Shown here: positions 43,076 to 52,507 of the stretch, piece after piece
Layout of the letters: the number at the start of each line of letters is the position of its first letter
Position numbering within the stretch: position 1 is the stretch's first letter
DNA from: Carnobacterium jeotgali MS3
Lineage (GTDB): Bacteria > Bacillota > Bacilli > Lactobacillales > Carnobacteriaceae
DNA length: 64,000 bases
NCBI RefSeq assembly: GCF_000745125.1
Contig: NZ_JQNF01000010.1
Coordinates: 496,001 to 560,000 of the forward strand
Reading direction: 5' to 3'
Position numbers and translations under genes: made by a program
Notes under the pieces: model-generated
Seen by the model: only the letters and a program-made list of their open reading frames with translations
What the model was told of the DNA's origin: nothing
Databases searched by the model: none

Positions 43076-43945
43076 TTAAAGTTCTTCAGTTAAGATTCCA
43101 TTTTGAATGAGTGTCTGCTTTTCTTTCAAATTTTCCAAATTGCTGCTGTATTCTTTTGCATACAAAATAGAATACAGCGTGTCTAATAGATACTCAAATG
43201 CAACTTGGGATGCAAAAGTTCCGACCTTTACAAAATCATATTCTTCCTGAACGGCCACTATCGTTTTGGTAGCTAACTCGCTTAAATGAGACTCGCTATT
43301 TCCAGTAATCAAAATGGTTGGAATCTCTTTAGTAGAAAAATGTTGGAGCATCCGTTGATATTGTGGACTAGTGCCACCATAAGATAGAAATAAAGCACAA
43401 TCTTTTGGGGTAAGATTAGAAGCATTCCACGCCTCATCTGCGTATTCTTCAGCGATAATAGCGAACCGATTGATTTTCACTAGTTTGTTTTGAAAACTTC
43501 TCGCTCGTATTTGTGAATCGCCACGAGAAAAGAGGAAAATGCGTTCAGCTTTGAAAAGCAGTTCTGCCACTGATTGTAGGGAATCTTCATCTAATTGATT
43601 TAATGTTTTTTTTATCGTATCAATGGTTAAATTTGCTATATTTTTAGCGATATCCATCGTTAAATCTTCTTGTTTGAATGGGAAGTTTGCGTCCACTTCG
43701 CTAGGCAAATGCAATTGGCTATAAACGACACCTGAAATAGCGTCTTTAAAACTTCTAAATCCGTCATAGCCAACTTTTTTACAGAGACGAATAATCGTTG
43801 AGTGCGAAGTATAGGTTCGTTTTGCTAGATCCTCAATGTAGATTGTAGGGATTTTAGTGATATTTCGGATAATATAATCTGCAATTCTCATTTCTGTATT
43901 TGTAAAATTCGTTTGATCTTTTAGCTTATTTAACACTTGCACCAC
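43076..43945 (-). CDS. RpiR family transcriptional regulator
   Basis: 289 residues from a GTG start at 43945, where AAGGAG lies nine bases upstream; a longer frame begins at 43990 without a ribosome site. Residues 10-75 form the helix-turn-helix (FTNTEMRIADYII, TSHSTIIRLCKKVGYDGFRSF) and 110-260 the SIS sugar-phosphate-binding domain (FLFSRGDSQIRARSFQNKL, LSYGGTSPQ, ILITGN). It probably controls the two neighbouring oxidoreductase genes, to which it is convergent. Confidence 0.88.
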   Translation of the reverse strand: MVQVLNKLKDQTNFTNTEMRIADYIIRNITKIPTIYIEDLAKRTYTSHSTIIRLCKKVGYDGFRSFKDAISGVVYSQLHLPSEVDANFPFKQEDLTMDIAKNIANLTIDTIKKTLNQLDEDSLQSVAELLFKAERIFLFSRGDSQIRARSFQNKLVKINRFAIIAEEYADEAWNASNLTPKDCALFLSYGGTSPQYQRMLQHFSTKEIPTILITGNSESHLSELATKTIVAVQEEYDFVKVGTFASQVAFEYLLDTLYSILYAKEYSSNLENLKEKQTLIQNGILTEEL

Positions 43946-44098
43946 ATTAAACAACTCCTTTATACTTGATTTTATCTCAATTAGCTGCATTTTACTATCT
44001 ATCCACGAGTGTAGAAGGATTTTCTATTTACAAAAGTTACCTAGAGTTCTAAACTAACTAATGGTATAAGTAGAATAAAATACGAATGGATATGAGGT

Positions 44099-45445
44099 AT
44101 GATGAAAAAGAATGAAAAGTCGAGTCATAAAAGTTGGATAAAGAAAATAGATACAATCAGTCTGGAAGAAGTAAATAGTTCAGTAAAAGTCCCTCCCGCA
44201 AATGCTTCTTTTCTAAGAAAATTACTTGCTTTTATGGGTCCTGGTGCATTAGTAGCCGTTGGATATGTTGACCCGGGTAATTGGGCGACATCAATAGAAG
44301 GTGGATCCAAATTCGGCTATACGTTATTAAGTGTCATATTGATTGCTAGTTTAATCGCGACCTTAATGCAAGAAATGGCTGCGCGCTTAGGAATTGCCAC
44401 AAGCATGGACTTAGCTCAAGCAACCAGTGCTTCCGTTGGGAAAAAACCCGCTTTCTTCTTATGGATTTTAACCGAATTTGCAATTATTGCTACGGATATT
44501 GCTGAAGTTATTGGATCTGCTATAGCTTTAAAACTACTGTTTAATATTCCCATCCTTTTAGGTGTGACCATAACAACGTTGGATGTGCTGTTACTTCTTC
44601 TATTGCAGAAACGCAATTTTCGTATTATTGAGAATATTGTCATTATCTTAATGGCTACCATATTCATCATTTTTGCATATGAAATTGTATTATCTAATCC
44701 AACTATCTCAGATTTAGTTCAAGGTTATGTTCCTAGTTCAGATATTGTTACAAACCCATCAATTCTATTTGTAGGGTTAGGAATTTTAGGCGCAACCGTT
44801 ATGCCACATAATTTATATCTGCATTCCTCAATTATTCAAACGAGAAGTTATGAACGGACAGAAAAAGGAAAAAAAGAAGCGGTCAAATTTGCTCGCATCG
44901 ATTCAATCTTTTCTTTGACCGTTGCTTTCTTGATTAATTCGATGATTTTAGTTTTAGGTGCATCAGCTTTTTATGGCAACGGACAAGTTGTCAGTGGTAT
45001 AGAAGATGCTTATGCTTTACTTACACCCACTATCGGCGCATCTATAGCAAGCACCTTATTCGCAGTTGCCTTATTAGCTTCTGGGCAAAATTCGACTATT
45101 ACCGGAACATTAAGCGGTCAAATTGTCATGGAAGGCTTTATTCATTTAAGGGTTAAACCATGGGTGCGTCGCATAATTACAAGACTACTAGCTGTGATTC
45201 CAGTATTTATTGTGACGGTTATTGCTGGAGAAAACGGAACCGCCAATCTTTTAATATTAAGCCAGGTTATTTTAAGTATGCAACTTCCCTTTGCACTTGT
45301 TCCTCTGGTTTTATTCACCAGCAATAAACAGAAAATGGGCAGTTTTGTAAACTCAACTTGGGTCAAAATAGTGGCCTGGACAGCTACAGTTGTCATTATT
45401 TGTTTAAATATATATCTAGTCATTTACACATTGACTAGCCATTAA
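44099..45445 (+). CDS. mntH: NRAMP family manganese transporter MntH
   Basis: 448 residues with eleven predicted helices. The metal-binding motifs are intact: VDPGNWATS (helix 1) and MPHNLYLHSSII (helix 6). It imports Mn(II), and some Fe(II), with protons. Two adjacent ATG codons at 44099 and 44102 are possible; the nearest ribosome-site-like sequences are weak (ATGGA, GAGG). I see no MntR box or yybP-ykoY RNA in the 150 bases upstream. Confidence 0.93.
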   Translation: MMKKNEKSSHKSWIKKIDTISLEEVNSSVKVPPANASFLRKLLAFMGPGALVAVGYVDPGNWATSIEGGSKFGYTLLSVILIASLIATLMQEMAARLGIATSMDLAQATSASVGKKPAFFLWILTEFAIIATDIAEVIGSAIALKLLFNIPILLGVTITTLDVLLLLLLQKRNFRIIENIVIILMATIFIIFAYEIVLSNPTISDLVQGYVPSSDIVTNPSILFVGLGILGATVMPHNLYLHSSIIQTRSYERTEKGKKEAVKFARIDSIFSLTVAFLINSMILVLGASAFYGNGQVVSGIEDAYALLTPTIGASIASTLFAVALLASGQNSTITGTLSGQIVMEGFIHLRVKPWVRRIITRLLAVIPVFIVTVIAGENGTANLLILSQVILSMQLPFALVPLVLFTSNKQKMGSFVNSTWVKIVAWTATVVIICLNIYLVIYTLTSH

Positions 45446-45620
45446 AAGTTTTTTTGAGAGATCTTTCCCCTAGCGATTTGACTTATCTATTCGTTAGATT
45501 TGGAGTGAGTTATCTCTCATTCCAAATACAATTTCTTCAGTCTTGTTTTCTCAAAACCTCTTTCACGACTATCAAATGTATGAGATACTAAAAAGCGTGA
45601 CTGAAAACGGAGGGAACAAC

Positions 45621-46622
45621 ATGATTTATATAAAAGAAGCGATCTTACACATTTTTGATTTAAACAGCAATGAACCAATTTTTTCTTTTGCTGGATTAGA
45701 TCTGACGGAGAAATTCACATTTGATTATCTGCATGCCATGATCGAAAAAGTAGAAGACTCAGATAATATGAAAACGGGGGTATTAGCCGAAAGTAACCCG
45801 CTAAATCAAACCTTTTCGACTATTCAAACAGATTTTATTGAAACAACAAAGACCTTAACTGAAAAATTCTTTTCCATTACAAAACTGAATCCAGAAATAC
45901 CGCCTGCTGATTTATTATTTGTCTATTTTACTTTGGATGAAGAACCTCATTTAGGACTGTTCAAATTAAATTATTCTGACAGTATCACTCATTATGTTTC
46001 ATATGAAGAAGATACGCTAACAAATCAGTTGATTGTCAACCGTTCTATTTTGCCAAGCGCCCGCCAAGCGATTCAAGAAGGCATGGTGTTAAATTTAGGC
46101 AGTATGGAATACCACGTAATTGAGAAAAAACATCTGATTGCTGAATTAGAAGAAAAGATTTATTATTTCACTGAACTCTTTTTAGAAGATAAACCTCAAC
46201 CAAGTCTAAAGGAAAATATCTCAATCATTAAAAAAGCCGTTCAAAAAACAAGTAAAGCTTTCGATGACGAAGAGTTCCAAGTACTGGCCGATACGAAAGA
46301 TGCCCTTGTTCACAGCATGACGGAAGAAAATGTTATCGATAATCAAGTCATCGCGGATACGCTTTATGGCGATAATCAAGTGAAAAAAGAAAAGTTTTTT
46401 GAAGAAATAAAAGAATTGGGTTATGTAGACCGCGCTCCTGCTGAAGTCGCTGTAGCTGGTCCCAAATATTCAAAACAAAAATTCCGTTTAGATAATGGAA
46501 TCGAACTTAGTATTCCATTAGAGCTTTATAGAGATCCAGATGTGGTTGAATTTATTAATAACCCTGATGGAACGACCTCTGTGATGATCAAAAATATTGA
46601 AAAAATAAAAAACTTGTTTTAG
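45621..46622 (+). CDS. Nucleoid-associated protein (YejK/NdpA family)
   Basis: 333 residues from the ATG at 45621 (ACGGAGGGA upstream), soluble. IYIKEAILHIFDLNSNEPIFS and the C-terminal LDNGIELSIPLELYRDPDVVEF match the 37-kDa nucleoid-associated protein family (NA37/NdpA). The Escherichia coli member is bound to the nucleoid; the exact role in Gram-positives is not established. Monocistronic, with a strong terminator. Confidence 0.82.
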   Translation: MIYIKEAILHIFDLNSNEPIFSFAGLDLTEKFTFDYLHAMIEKVEDSDNMKTGVLAESNPLNQTFSTIQTDFIETTKTLTEKFFSITKLNPEIPPADLLFVYFTLDEEPHLGLFKLNYSDSITHYVSYEEDTLTNQLIVNRSILPSARQAIQEGMVLNLGSMEYHVIEKKHLIAELEEKIYYFTELFLEDKPQPSLKENISIIKKAVQKTSKAFDDEEFQVLADTKDALVHSMTEENVIDNQVIADTLYGDNQVKKEKFFEEIKELGYVDRAPAEVAVAGPKYSKQKFRLDNGIELSIPLELYRDPDVVEFINNPDGTTSVMIKNIEKIKNLF

Positions 46623-46629
46623 TGAACAA

Positions 46630-46666
46630 ATAGGCCCCCAAAAGGTTACCTTTTGGGGGCCTATTT
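46630..46666. terminator. Strong GC-rich terminator
   Basis: Perfect 16-bp stem (46630-46645 with 46649-46664) with a 3-base loop. Five C-G pairs in a row are unusual here; the T-tail is short, so it may act in both directions. Confidence 0.85.
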
Positions 46667-46708
46667 CGTCTATCTAGAACTTAATTCTTAAGTTATTTCT
46701 TTCTAATC

Positions 46709-47365
46709 TTATTGGTTTACTTTACGGATAGCTTCTTCGACTGCTGTGTTACCAGCTAAAACCTCAAACTCTTGTTTAATCGTATTATCATTGTGGAGTA
46801 CAGAGATTAAGGTTTGGGCTACATCTTGACGCGGAATCTCGTTAATTTCTTGACCCATACCTACTTTTACTTGATGGGTACCCGGTTTATCCACTAAGAT
46901 ACCTGGATGAACAATCGTCCAATCTAATGTGGTCCGATTTTTCAACCACTCATCAGCGTAGTTTTTTGCAATCGTATAAACTTGTAACCCGTGTTCTTGA
47001 GACATAGCTTCCCGACCAGTTCGGAATGTGCTAACCATAACAAAACGCTTAATGCCTGCTTGTTCTGCAGCAGTCATGGCTTTAATTGCTCCATCTAAAT
47101 CAATCAAAACAGTTTTATCATAACCACTTCCACCCGCTCCAGCACTGAAAAGAACGGCATCAGCATCTTTCATAGCTTCAGCTATCTCAGCTATTGTATT
47201 CTTAACAAGATCTAAGAGAACTGTCTCAATCCCACGTTCTTTGAAGAAATCAGCTTGCTCAGCTTTACGAATCATTGCGATTTCTTCAATAGTAGAGTCC
47301 TCTTTAACAAAATCAGCAAAATGACGGGCTACTTTCCCATTGGCACCTATAACAAAAACTTTCAT
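46709..47365 (-). CDS. NAD(P)-binding SDR/NmrA-like protein (YwnB/YhfK type)
   Basis: 218 residues: MKVFVIGANGKVARHFADFV is the start of an atypical SDR with the GANGxV loop, followed by DADAVLFSAGAGGSG, FVMVSTFRTGRE and WTIVHPGILVDKPG. Close to YwnB/YhfK-type NAD(P)H-binding proteins with no known substrate. AAGGAG precedes the start. Divergent region carries a broken acetyltransferase and a LysR regulator. Confidence 0.88.
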   Translation of the reverse strand: MKVFVIGANGKVARHFADFVKEDSTIEEIAMIRKAEQADFFKERGIETVLLDLVKNTIAEIAEAMKDADAVLFSAGAGGSGYDKTVLIDLDGAIKAMTAAEQAGIKRFVMVSTFRTGREAMSQEHGLQVYTIAKNYADEWLKNRTTLDWTIVHPGILVDKPGTHQVKVGMGQEINEIPRQDVAQTLISVLHNDNTIKQEFEVLAGNTAVEEAIRKVNQ

Positions 47366-47464
47366 TTAAAAAACTCCTTTCAATATCTAAATTTAGTATA
47401 GACCATATTTTTTATTTAAGCGATTCATTGGCTTTTAGACTAATATAAAAAGTCGAGTCTTTCT

Positions 47465-47584
47465 CTATTCAACTGGAATTTCTTTGATTATTTTTGCAGG
47501 AGTTCCAGCCACAATAACGTTGGCTGGCACATCTTTAGTGACTGTAGCATCCGCAGCAACAATACGATTTAATAAGTTTTTCAT
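47465..47584 (-). pseudogene. 3' remnant of a hexapeptide-repeat acetyltransferase gene
   Basis: A 39-codon frame starting ATGAAAAAC ends with ATVTKDVPANVIVAGTPAKI, the unmistakable C-terminal coil of left-handed beta-helix acetyltransferases (LacA/Maa/NodL type). The front 130-150 residues, including the catalytic histidine, are missing. It lies between an SDR gene and a divergent LysR gene. A remnant, though the leftover frame has an ATG and a GGTGGG sequence upstream. Confidence 0.75.
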
Positions 47585-47709
47585 ATCATTTCACCCACCT
47601 AATTAGTTATTTCTTGTTCATTTCATTATACTAAGCTAAACTAAATCTGACTAATACTTATGGAATATATTTAGCTATGCTTTTTATCTATATATAAGGA
47701 GTGATTGTT

Positions 47710-48585
47710 TTGGATTTTCGTGTATTAAATTATTTCTTAACGGTTGCACAAGAAAAAACGATTAGCAAAGCGGCAGAATCATTGCATTTAACTCAGCCTA
47801 CTTTGTCAAAACAACTAAAAGATTTGGAAGAAGAATTGGGAGTACAATTATTTACGCGTGGAAATCGTGAAATCACATTGACTGAAGATGGAAAATATTT
47901 GTTAAACCGCGGCAAAGAAATTCTTTCGTTAGTAAATATCACGACTTCCAACTTATCAAGTAAAGAAACGATCAGTGGTGAGATTGTTATTGGAGGCGGC
48001 GAAACTAAAGCCATGCAAGTTATCGCTAAAAATCTACACGTTCTAACTACAGAGCATCCTGATTTGAAAATTCATTTATATAGTGGAAACGCCGATGACG
48101 TTTCCGAAAAATTAGACAAAGGAATCATCGATTTTGGCATCGTCATCGATCCAGTGGAAAAGAAAAAATATGATTATCTAAAATTGCCACAAACTGATCA
48201 ATGGGGCCTTCTGGTTCGTAATGATCATCCCTATGCACAAAAGGAATTCATTTTACCTAATGACTTGAAAACACTCTCTCTTTTCGTCTCAAATCAATCA
48301 TTGGTAGACGATCAAATTGGGGAATGGCTTGGAGAAAATCTCACTAGCCATCAGATTATTGGCACCTATAATCTTTTGTATAATGCTTCTATCATGGTAA
48401 AAGAAGGGTTAGGTTGCGCATTATGTCTTGCTAGTATTGTTAATACCCAAGGAACGAATCTAAACTTCGTTCCATTAAAACCTACTTTAGAAGCGAGTTT
48501 AAATATTATTTGGAAAAAGAATCAAATTCCTTCAAAAGCAGCAGCTCTATTTTTAAAAACAGTTCAAAATTCTATCATTTCCTAA
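47710..48585 (+). CDS. LysR family transcriptional regulator
   Basis: 291 residues from a TTG start at 47710, with AAGGAG nine bases before it. FRVLNYFLTVAQEKTISKAAESLHLTQPTLSKQL (helix-turn-helix), then a periplasmic-binding-protein-like effector domain (GEIVIGGGETKAMQV, FGIVIDPV, WGLLVRNDHPY). It resembles the CysL/CatM-type regulators that control divergent genes, here the SDR gene and the acetyltransferase remnant. Effector unknown. Confidence 0.9.
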   Translation: MDFRVLNYFLTVAQEKTISKAAESLHLTQPTLSKQLKDLEEELGVQLFTRGNREITLTEDGKYLLNRGKEILSLVNITTSNLSSKETISGEIVIGGGETKAMQVIAKNLHVLTTEHPDLKIHLYSGNADDVSEKLDKGIIDFGIVIDPVEKKKYDYLKLPQTDQWGLLVRNDHPYAQKEFILPNDLKTLSLFVSNQSLVDDQIGEWLGENLTSHQIIGTYNLLYNASIMVKEGLGCALCLASIVNTQGTNLNFVPLKPTLEASLNIIWKKNQIPSKAAALFLKTVQNSIIS

Positions 48586-48700
48586 CAAACGAGTGCTCGC
48601 TAAGCTATTTAAGATTTATCATTTATCGATTCTAAAAACTCATGAGCCTGACAGATTACGGTATAATGAATAAAAATCACTCTTAAGGATGGTTGCCAAG

Positions 48701-49534
48701 ATGAAACCAAATCAAGAAGAAACCCTTAACCTACTCTATAATTTAATACTCAATCCAGCAACTCGCGAATGGGAACGGTCAGTAGTATTATCGACCAAAA
48801 ATGCTTTAGAAAACGGCAAAATTTTTGACGACCAGCTCTCAAAACTTGAAGCTGAGTTGCGTCCACTTGCCTTACGCAATAATTTAACGCCTGATGTGAC
48901 CGATTTTTATAACAACATTACTGATAATGATCCTATTCATCCTTCATTTGATTTTGCAAAACATACCTTAGAAGATCCAGCTTATCAGGATTCTGCGGTA
49001 TTTGCAGGAGGGTGTTTCTGGTGTATGGTAGAACCGTTTGAAACCCACAACGGGATTGTCTCAGTCTTATCTGGGTATACGGGTGGGCATATGGATCATC
49101 CCACTTACGATCAAGTGAGCGGCCAGTACACAGGTCATGTTGAAGCGGTTGAGATTATTTTTGATACAAGAATTATCCAGTATAAAGATTTAGTCGAACT
49201 TTATTGGCAGTTAACAGACCCTACTGATGCGTTTGGTCAATTTCAAGACCGCGGTAGTCAGTATCGTCCAATTATTTTTGTTCGTAATGAGCAGCAACGG
49301 CAAATTGCTGAAAACTCAAAACAACAGTTGATAGCCTCTGGCAAATACAAACGCCCAATCGTTACAGCAATTGAACTCACAAGCGTATTCTGGCCAGCTG
49401 AAAACTACCACCAACAGTTTTATAAAAAAAATCAAAAGAGATACAAAAGAATTGAGCGTTCTCGCCAACAATTTTTGGCTTTCCAACGGTTGCAAGGTAA
49501 AATCCAGAAGACATTCAACCGGTTTACACAATAA
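48701..49534 (+). CDS. msrA: Peptide methionine sulfoxide reductase MsrA with N-terminal extension
   Basis: 277 residues from the ATG at 48701 (AAGGA 11 bases upstream). Residues 1-95 are an extra helical region not part of the catalytic fold. Residues 98-260 are MsrA with [13 protein letters not shown] (catalytic Cys105), [24 protein letters not shown] and [15 protein letters not shown]. It reduces methionine S-sulfoxide. There is no MsrB domain or neighbour. The basic C-terminal tail ([14 protein letters not shown]) is also longer than in the core enzyme. Confidence 0.92.
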   Translation: MKPNQEETLNLLYNLILNPATREWERSVVLSTKNALENGKIFDDQLSKLEAELRPLALRNNLTPDVTDFYNNITDNDPIHPSFDFAKHTLEDPAYQDSAVFAGGCFWCMVEPFETHNGIVSVLSGYTGGHMDHPTYDQVSGQYTGHVEAVEIIFDTRIIQYKDLVELYWQLTDPTDAFGQFQDRGSQYRPIIFVRNEQQRQIAENSKQQLIASGKYKRPIVTAIELTSVFWPAENYHQQFYKKNQKRYKRIERSRQQFLAFQRLQGKIQKTFNRFTQ

Positions 49535-49631
49535 TACTAATGAGATAGATGATTACATCGGTATTTTTCTATCTCATTGACGGCCAATTAACTATACTAA
49601 CTACTTATCATCATAGAAAGGATATAAAAAG

Positions 49632-50221
49632 ATGGAAATCGAAAATCCGCTTAACATTACAAACAGGCAAGACTTGAGAAATTAGCTTGAAGTGCATTCA
49701 ACTACGGAAAGTTTTTGCTGGGTAATCGTCAGTAGGATTGAAGGAACAGCAGCTGTTCAGTACCTAGATATCGTTGAGGAAGCTTTGTGTTTTGGTTGGA
49801 TTGATGGCATTAAGAAAAAAATCTCTGATACTGGATCTGCTCAAAGACTTTCTCCGAGAAAGGAAAAAAGCAATTGGACCGAATTAAATAAAGAACGCGC
49901 AAGAAGCCTCATTAAATTAGATTTGATGAATGAACCCGGCTTGAGCGTTCTCCCAGACATGCATCCTGAATCCTTTATCATCCATCAAGAGATTGAAACA
50001 CGTTTAAAAGAAGATGATCAAGTTTATCAGAATTTCCTTAGCTTTCCTGAACTTTATCGAAGGATAAGAATCGATACCATCCAAGTTTATAAAATGACTC
50101 CGTTCTTTTTAATAGACGATTGGATAAGTTTATAGAAAATACCAGCGCAAATAAACTTTACGGCCAGTGGAATAACAATGGCGGTTGCTCAATTATTGAT
50201 GCACAGAAACTATTAATATAA
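49632..50221 (+). pseudogene. Broken YdeI/OmdA-like gene
   Basis: The frame begins at ATG 49632 (GAAAGGATA upstream) and reads MEIENPLNITNRQDLRN, then a TAG at 49683 where relatives have tryptophan (REWLE). It continues with VEEALCFGWIDGIKKKISDT and QRLSPRKEKSNWTELNKERA, typical for bacteriocin-protection / YdeI proteins, down to IRIDTIQVYK. Around 50105-50112 the frame shifts and the tail resumes as NRRLDKFIENTSANKLYGQW to a stop at 50221. Two separate lesions make this a pseudogene unless sequencing errors are involved. Confidence 0.8.
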
Positions 50222-50267
50222 AAAAATCATGCCACCTTTTCTTTAAAAAAAGTGGCATGATTTTTTA
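50221..50267. terminator. Intrinsic terminator, bidirectional
   Basis: AAAAAATCATGCCAC (50221-50235) pairs with GTGGCATGATTTTTT (50252-50266); the loop can extend the stem. Serves the broken gene and the convergent zinc-ribbon gene. Confidence 0.85.
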
Positions 50268-50277
50268 GCAATTCCGG

Positions 50278-50487
50278 TTAAAATGCTTCTTTTAACGGTT
50301 GGCAAACTTCACACTTACGTTGATTTTTATTTTTAAATTTTGTAAATGACTTTTCAAACTTGTTGCCACAGGCGCATTCAAATTCTAGTTTTTGAGAAAA
50401 ACCGTGATATTCAGTCGTTAGCAACTTGCTATCCGAATTCTTTTCAACAAATTCTTTAATTGAAGCAATCGTCCATTGTTTATTCAT
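50278..50487 (-). CDS. Small zinc-ribbon protein
   Basis: 69 residues from the ATG at 50487 (GGAGGTG upstream). The second half has FECACGNKFEKSFTKFKNKNQRKCEVCQ, that is CxC ... CxxC, a zinc-ribbon with two cysteine knuckles. The first half is a helix plus a strand. Small zinc-ribbon proteins of this kind occur in Lactobacillales with no known function. Confidence 0.75.
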   Translation of the reverse strand: MNKQWTIASIKEFVEKNSDSKLLTTEYHGFSQKLEFECACGNKFEKSFTKFKNKNQRKCEVCQPLKEAF

Positions 50488-50702
50488 GTTCTTACACCTC
50501 CATATTTTATCGATAGACGGAGGTTTTCTTAGCATCCGTTCTAACTAAAGTCGTCATTACTTTAAGTCACTTATTATAACATGAGTCGATATTGATATCT
50601 AGCAGTAGCCGAACGCTAAACAGTTCTTATTATTTAGTGTATTATTTTTCTTCATTAAAAATGAATCGGATATCTCAAAACAAATGAATCATAAGCAGAA
50701 AC

Positions 50703-50752
50703 AAAAAAATAGTAGCATAGATTCCACCCTCATGGTTTCTATACTGCTATTT
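50703..50752 (-). terminator. Terminator of the glycerol (dha) operon
   Basis: AAATAGTAGCATAGA pairs with TCTATACTGCTATTT (two G-U-type positions), and read on the minus strand ends in T7. It follows the broken dehydrogenase gene directly. The other 215 bases between 50488 and 50702 show nothing I can name. Confidence 0.75.
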
Positions 50753-50787
50753 CTACTATATTTTTGATATCTTAAAAGAATTACCTT

Positions 50788-51477
50788 TTATGCTTCGTAT
50801 GCTTGTTGATACAATTTAATAATGTCTTCTTTTTTCCCATTCTAGGATTAGAGAATGCATTCCCGTCTTTCAGAGCATTTTCTGCCATCTTCCATCTTAT
50901 CAAAGTCTTCTGGCAATGCACCAAGAGATTTGATATTTTTTTGGAATACCGACATCTTCGGAAATCCGAATCATTGCTTCGATAGCTTTGTCAGCAGCTT
51001 CCATGACTGTTAACTTTTCGATATTTCCACCTAAAAATTTTGCAATATCAGCAAAACGCTGTGGATTGCTTATGCTATTCCATTTTTCGACGGTTGGCAT
51101 TAGAACAGCACAGCAAACACCATGAGGAGCATCATACTGCCCGCCTAATTGATGAGCCATTGCGTGAACGTAACCTAAGTCAGCATTATTGAAGGCCATT
51201 CCAGCTAAAATTGAGGCGTAAGACATATTTGTTCTCACTTCTATATCATGTCCATTGGCTACAGTACGTCTTAAATAGTTGGAAATTAATTTTATTCCTT
51301 GAATTGCTTGGGCGTCTGTAATAGGATTTCTATTTATTGATGCATATGACTCCACACAGTGTGTCAGTACATCCATGCCTGTTGCAGCTGTCTTGCTCTT
51401 TCCCCAACCTTTTCGACTACTCCAGGTTCAAAGAAATTCACATTAGGCATCATAAAATTATAATTTTCTTTTGACAT
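50788..51477 (-). pseudogene. dhaT: Wrecked iron-containing alcohol dehydrogenase gene (1,3-propanediol dehydrogenase type)
   Basis: The gene starts at ATG 51477 (GGAG upstream) with SKENYNFMMPNVNFFEPGVV, then jumps at about codon 33 to MDVLTHCVESY, so the NAD-binding middle of about 150 residues is deleted. The rest, with GMAFNNADLGYVHAMAHQLGG and PHGVCCAVLMP, carries the iron ligands of group III alcohol dehydrogenases such as DhaT. Frameshifts after DVGIPKN and after DFDKM break the C-terminus, though KDGNAFSNPR and the stop at 50788 are still readable. It was the last gene of the dha operon. Confidence 0.85.
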
Positions 51478-51505
51478 GATCTTTACTCCGGTTGCTTTTT
51501 ATTTT

Positions 51506-51880
51506 TTACTTATCAATGTGTAATTCTTTTAATTGCTCTTCAATTGCCTCTTGAGTAACGTCAGCTTGTAAAAGTGCTGCTGCAGTATAAGAACCTTCAA
51601 CTATCGGCACATCGTAAATAGTGATGGTTTTATCACTAAGCTCTTTCACCATATCCAAATTCATCTTGGCACTGCCTAAGTCATAAAAGGCAAGTAAATT
51701 GTCCGATGGATGATTGTTGACGGCTTCAAGAATACTATCAAAACTTGTCCCGATTTCAGTCTCGGATAGGCCTCCAATCACTTCGATATTAACATCACCA
51801 GCAACTTCTTGAATTAATCGGTTGATTCCTTTTGCAATTTCATATACGTGAGAGATAATAATAATTCCAGTTGTTGTCAT
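51506..51880 (-). CDS. dhaM: Dihydroxyacetone kinase phosphotransfer subunit DhaM (EIIA-Man domain only)
   Basis: 124 residues, a single EIIA-mannose-like domain. The phosphorylated histidine is His11 in IIISHVYEIAKG. It carries phosphate from HPr to the ADP bound by DhaL, so PTS phosphoenolpyruvate, not ATP, powers dihydroxyacetone phosphorylation. Lacks the HPr and EI domains of the Escherichia coli protein, as usual in Gram-positives. Its ATG overlaps the dhaL stop (ATGA). Confidence 0.92.
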   Translation of the reverse strand: MTTTGIIIISHVYEIAKGINRLIQEVAGDVNIEVIGGLSETEIGTSFDSILEAVNNHPSDNLLAFYDLGSAKMNLDMVKELSDKTITIYDVPIVEGSYTAAALLQADVTQEAIEEQLKELHIDK

Positions 51881-52461
51881 TGTCCAGCCTCCGCTTCTAG
51901 CATAGTATGAAATAGTAAAGCAGAAGAATAAGCACCTGGATCAATATGTCCGATAGAGCGTTCACCTACGTATGAAGCACGCCCTTTTTTAGCTTTTAAT
52001 CGTTTCGTTGCTTCAACTGCCTCATCAATAATTTCGTCCGTTAATTGATCGTTTTCTACTGCCTGAACAACAGGTGCCCAAACATCGATCATTGTCTTAT
52101 CGCCAACTTCGGCTTTTCCTCGTTTTTGGATACTCTCTAATCCACCTTGCAGTACTTTACTCCATGATGATCCATCTCCTTGATATGTTTTCAACATACC
52201 CATAAAAGCTGAACCATAAAGTGGACCTGACGCACCCCCGACCTTGCTTAATAAAGTGGTCGTAATTAGCTTTAAAAGCTCTTCGAGTGAATCAGGAGCT
52301 TGTGTATCGATCGCTTCGACAACATGAGCCATGCCTCGTGACATATTATTGCCATGATCGCTATCTCCAATCGGTGTATCTAGTTGCGTGAGATAGTCTT
52401 TTTCTTGTTGGATCTTCTCGTTAAATAATTCCATCCAACGAATTCCTGTTTGTATATCCAT
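51877..52461 (-). CDS. dhaL: Dihydroxyacetone kinase ADP-binding subunit DhaL
   Basis: 194 residues, all-helical barrel. TQLDTPIGDSDHGNNMSRG holds the magnesium-binding aspartates, and KVGGASGPLYGSAFMG and DPGAYSS complete the nucleotide site. It works between DhaM and DhaK. GGAAGGGG lies upstream. Part of the gldA-dhaK-dhaL-dhaM unit. Confidence 0.94.
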   Translation of the reverse strand: MDIQTGIRWMELFNEKIQQEKDYLTQLDTPIGDSDHGNNMSRGMAHVVEAIDTQAPDSLEELLKLITTTLLSKVGGASGPLYGSAFMGMLKTYQGDGSSWSKVLQGGLESIQKRGKAEVGDKTMIDVWAPVVQAVENDQLTDEIIDEAVEATKRLKAKKGRASYVGERSIGHIDPGAYSSALLFHTMLEAEAGQ

Positions 52462-52507
52462 TATGGGTTTAGACCCCTTCCGTATAACCGATAATCTGTC
52501 AACCTGC

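Noticed and set aside
39040-44047. Shared 13-mer AGTTACCTAGAGT upstream of the quinone reductase gene (39040) and of mntH (44035)
   Set aside because: In 64 kb of AT-rich DNA shared 13-mers are expected by chance, and the two genes have no common logic.
49539-49578. Hairpin AATGAGATAGA / TCTATCTCATT after msrA as a terminator
   Set aside because: The 18-base loop and missing T-run make it weak; it may be a transcript-end structure but I cannot support it as a terminator.
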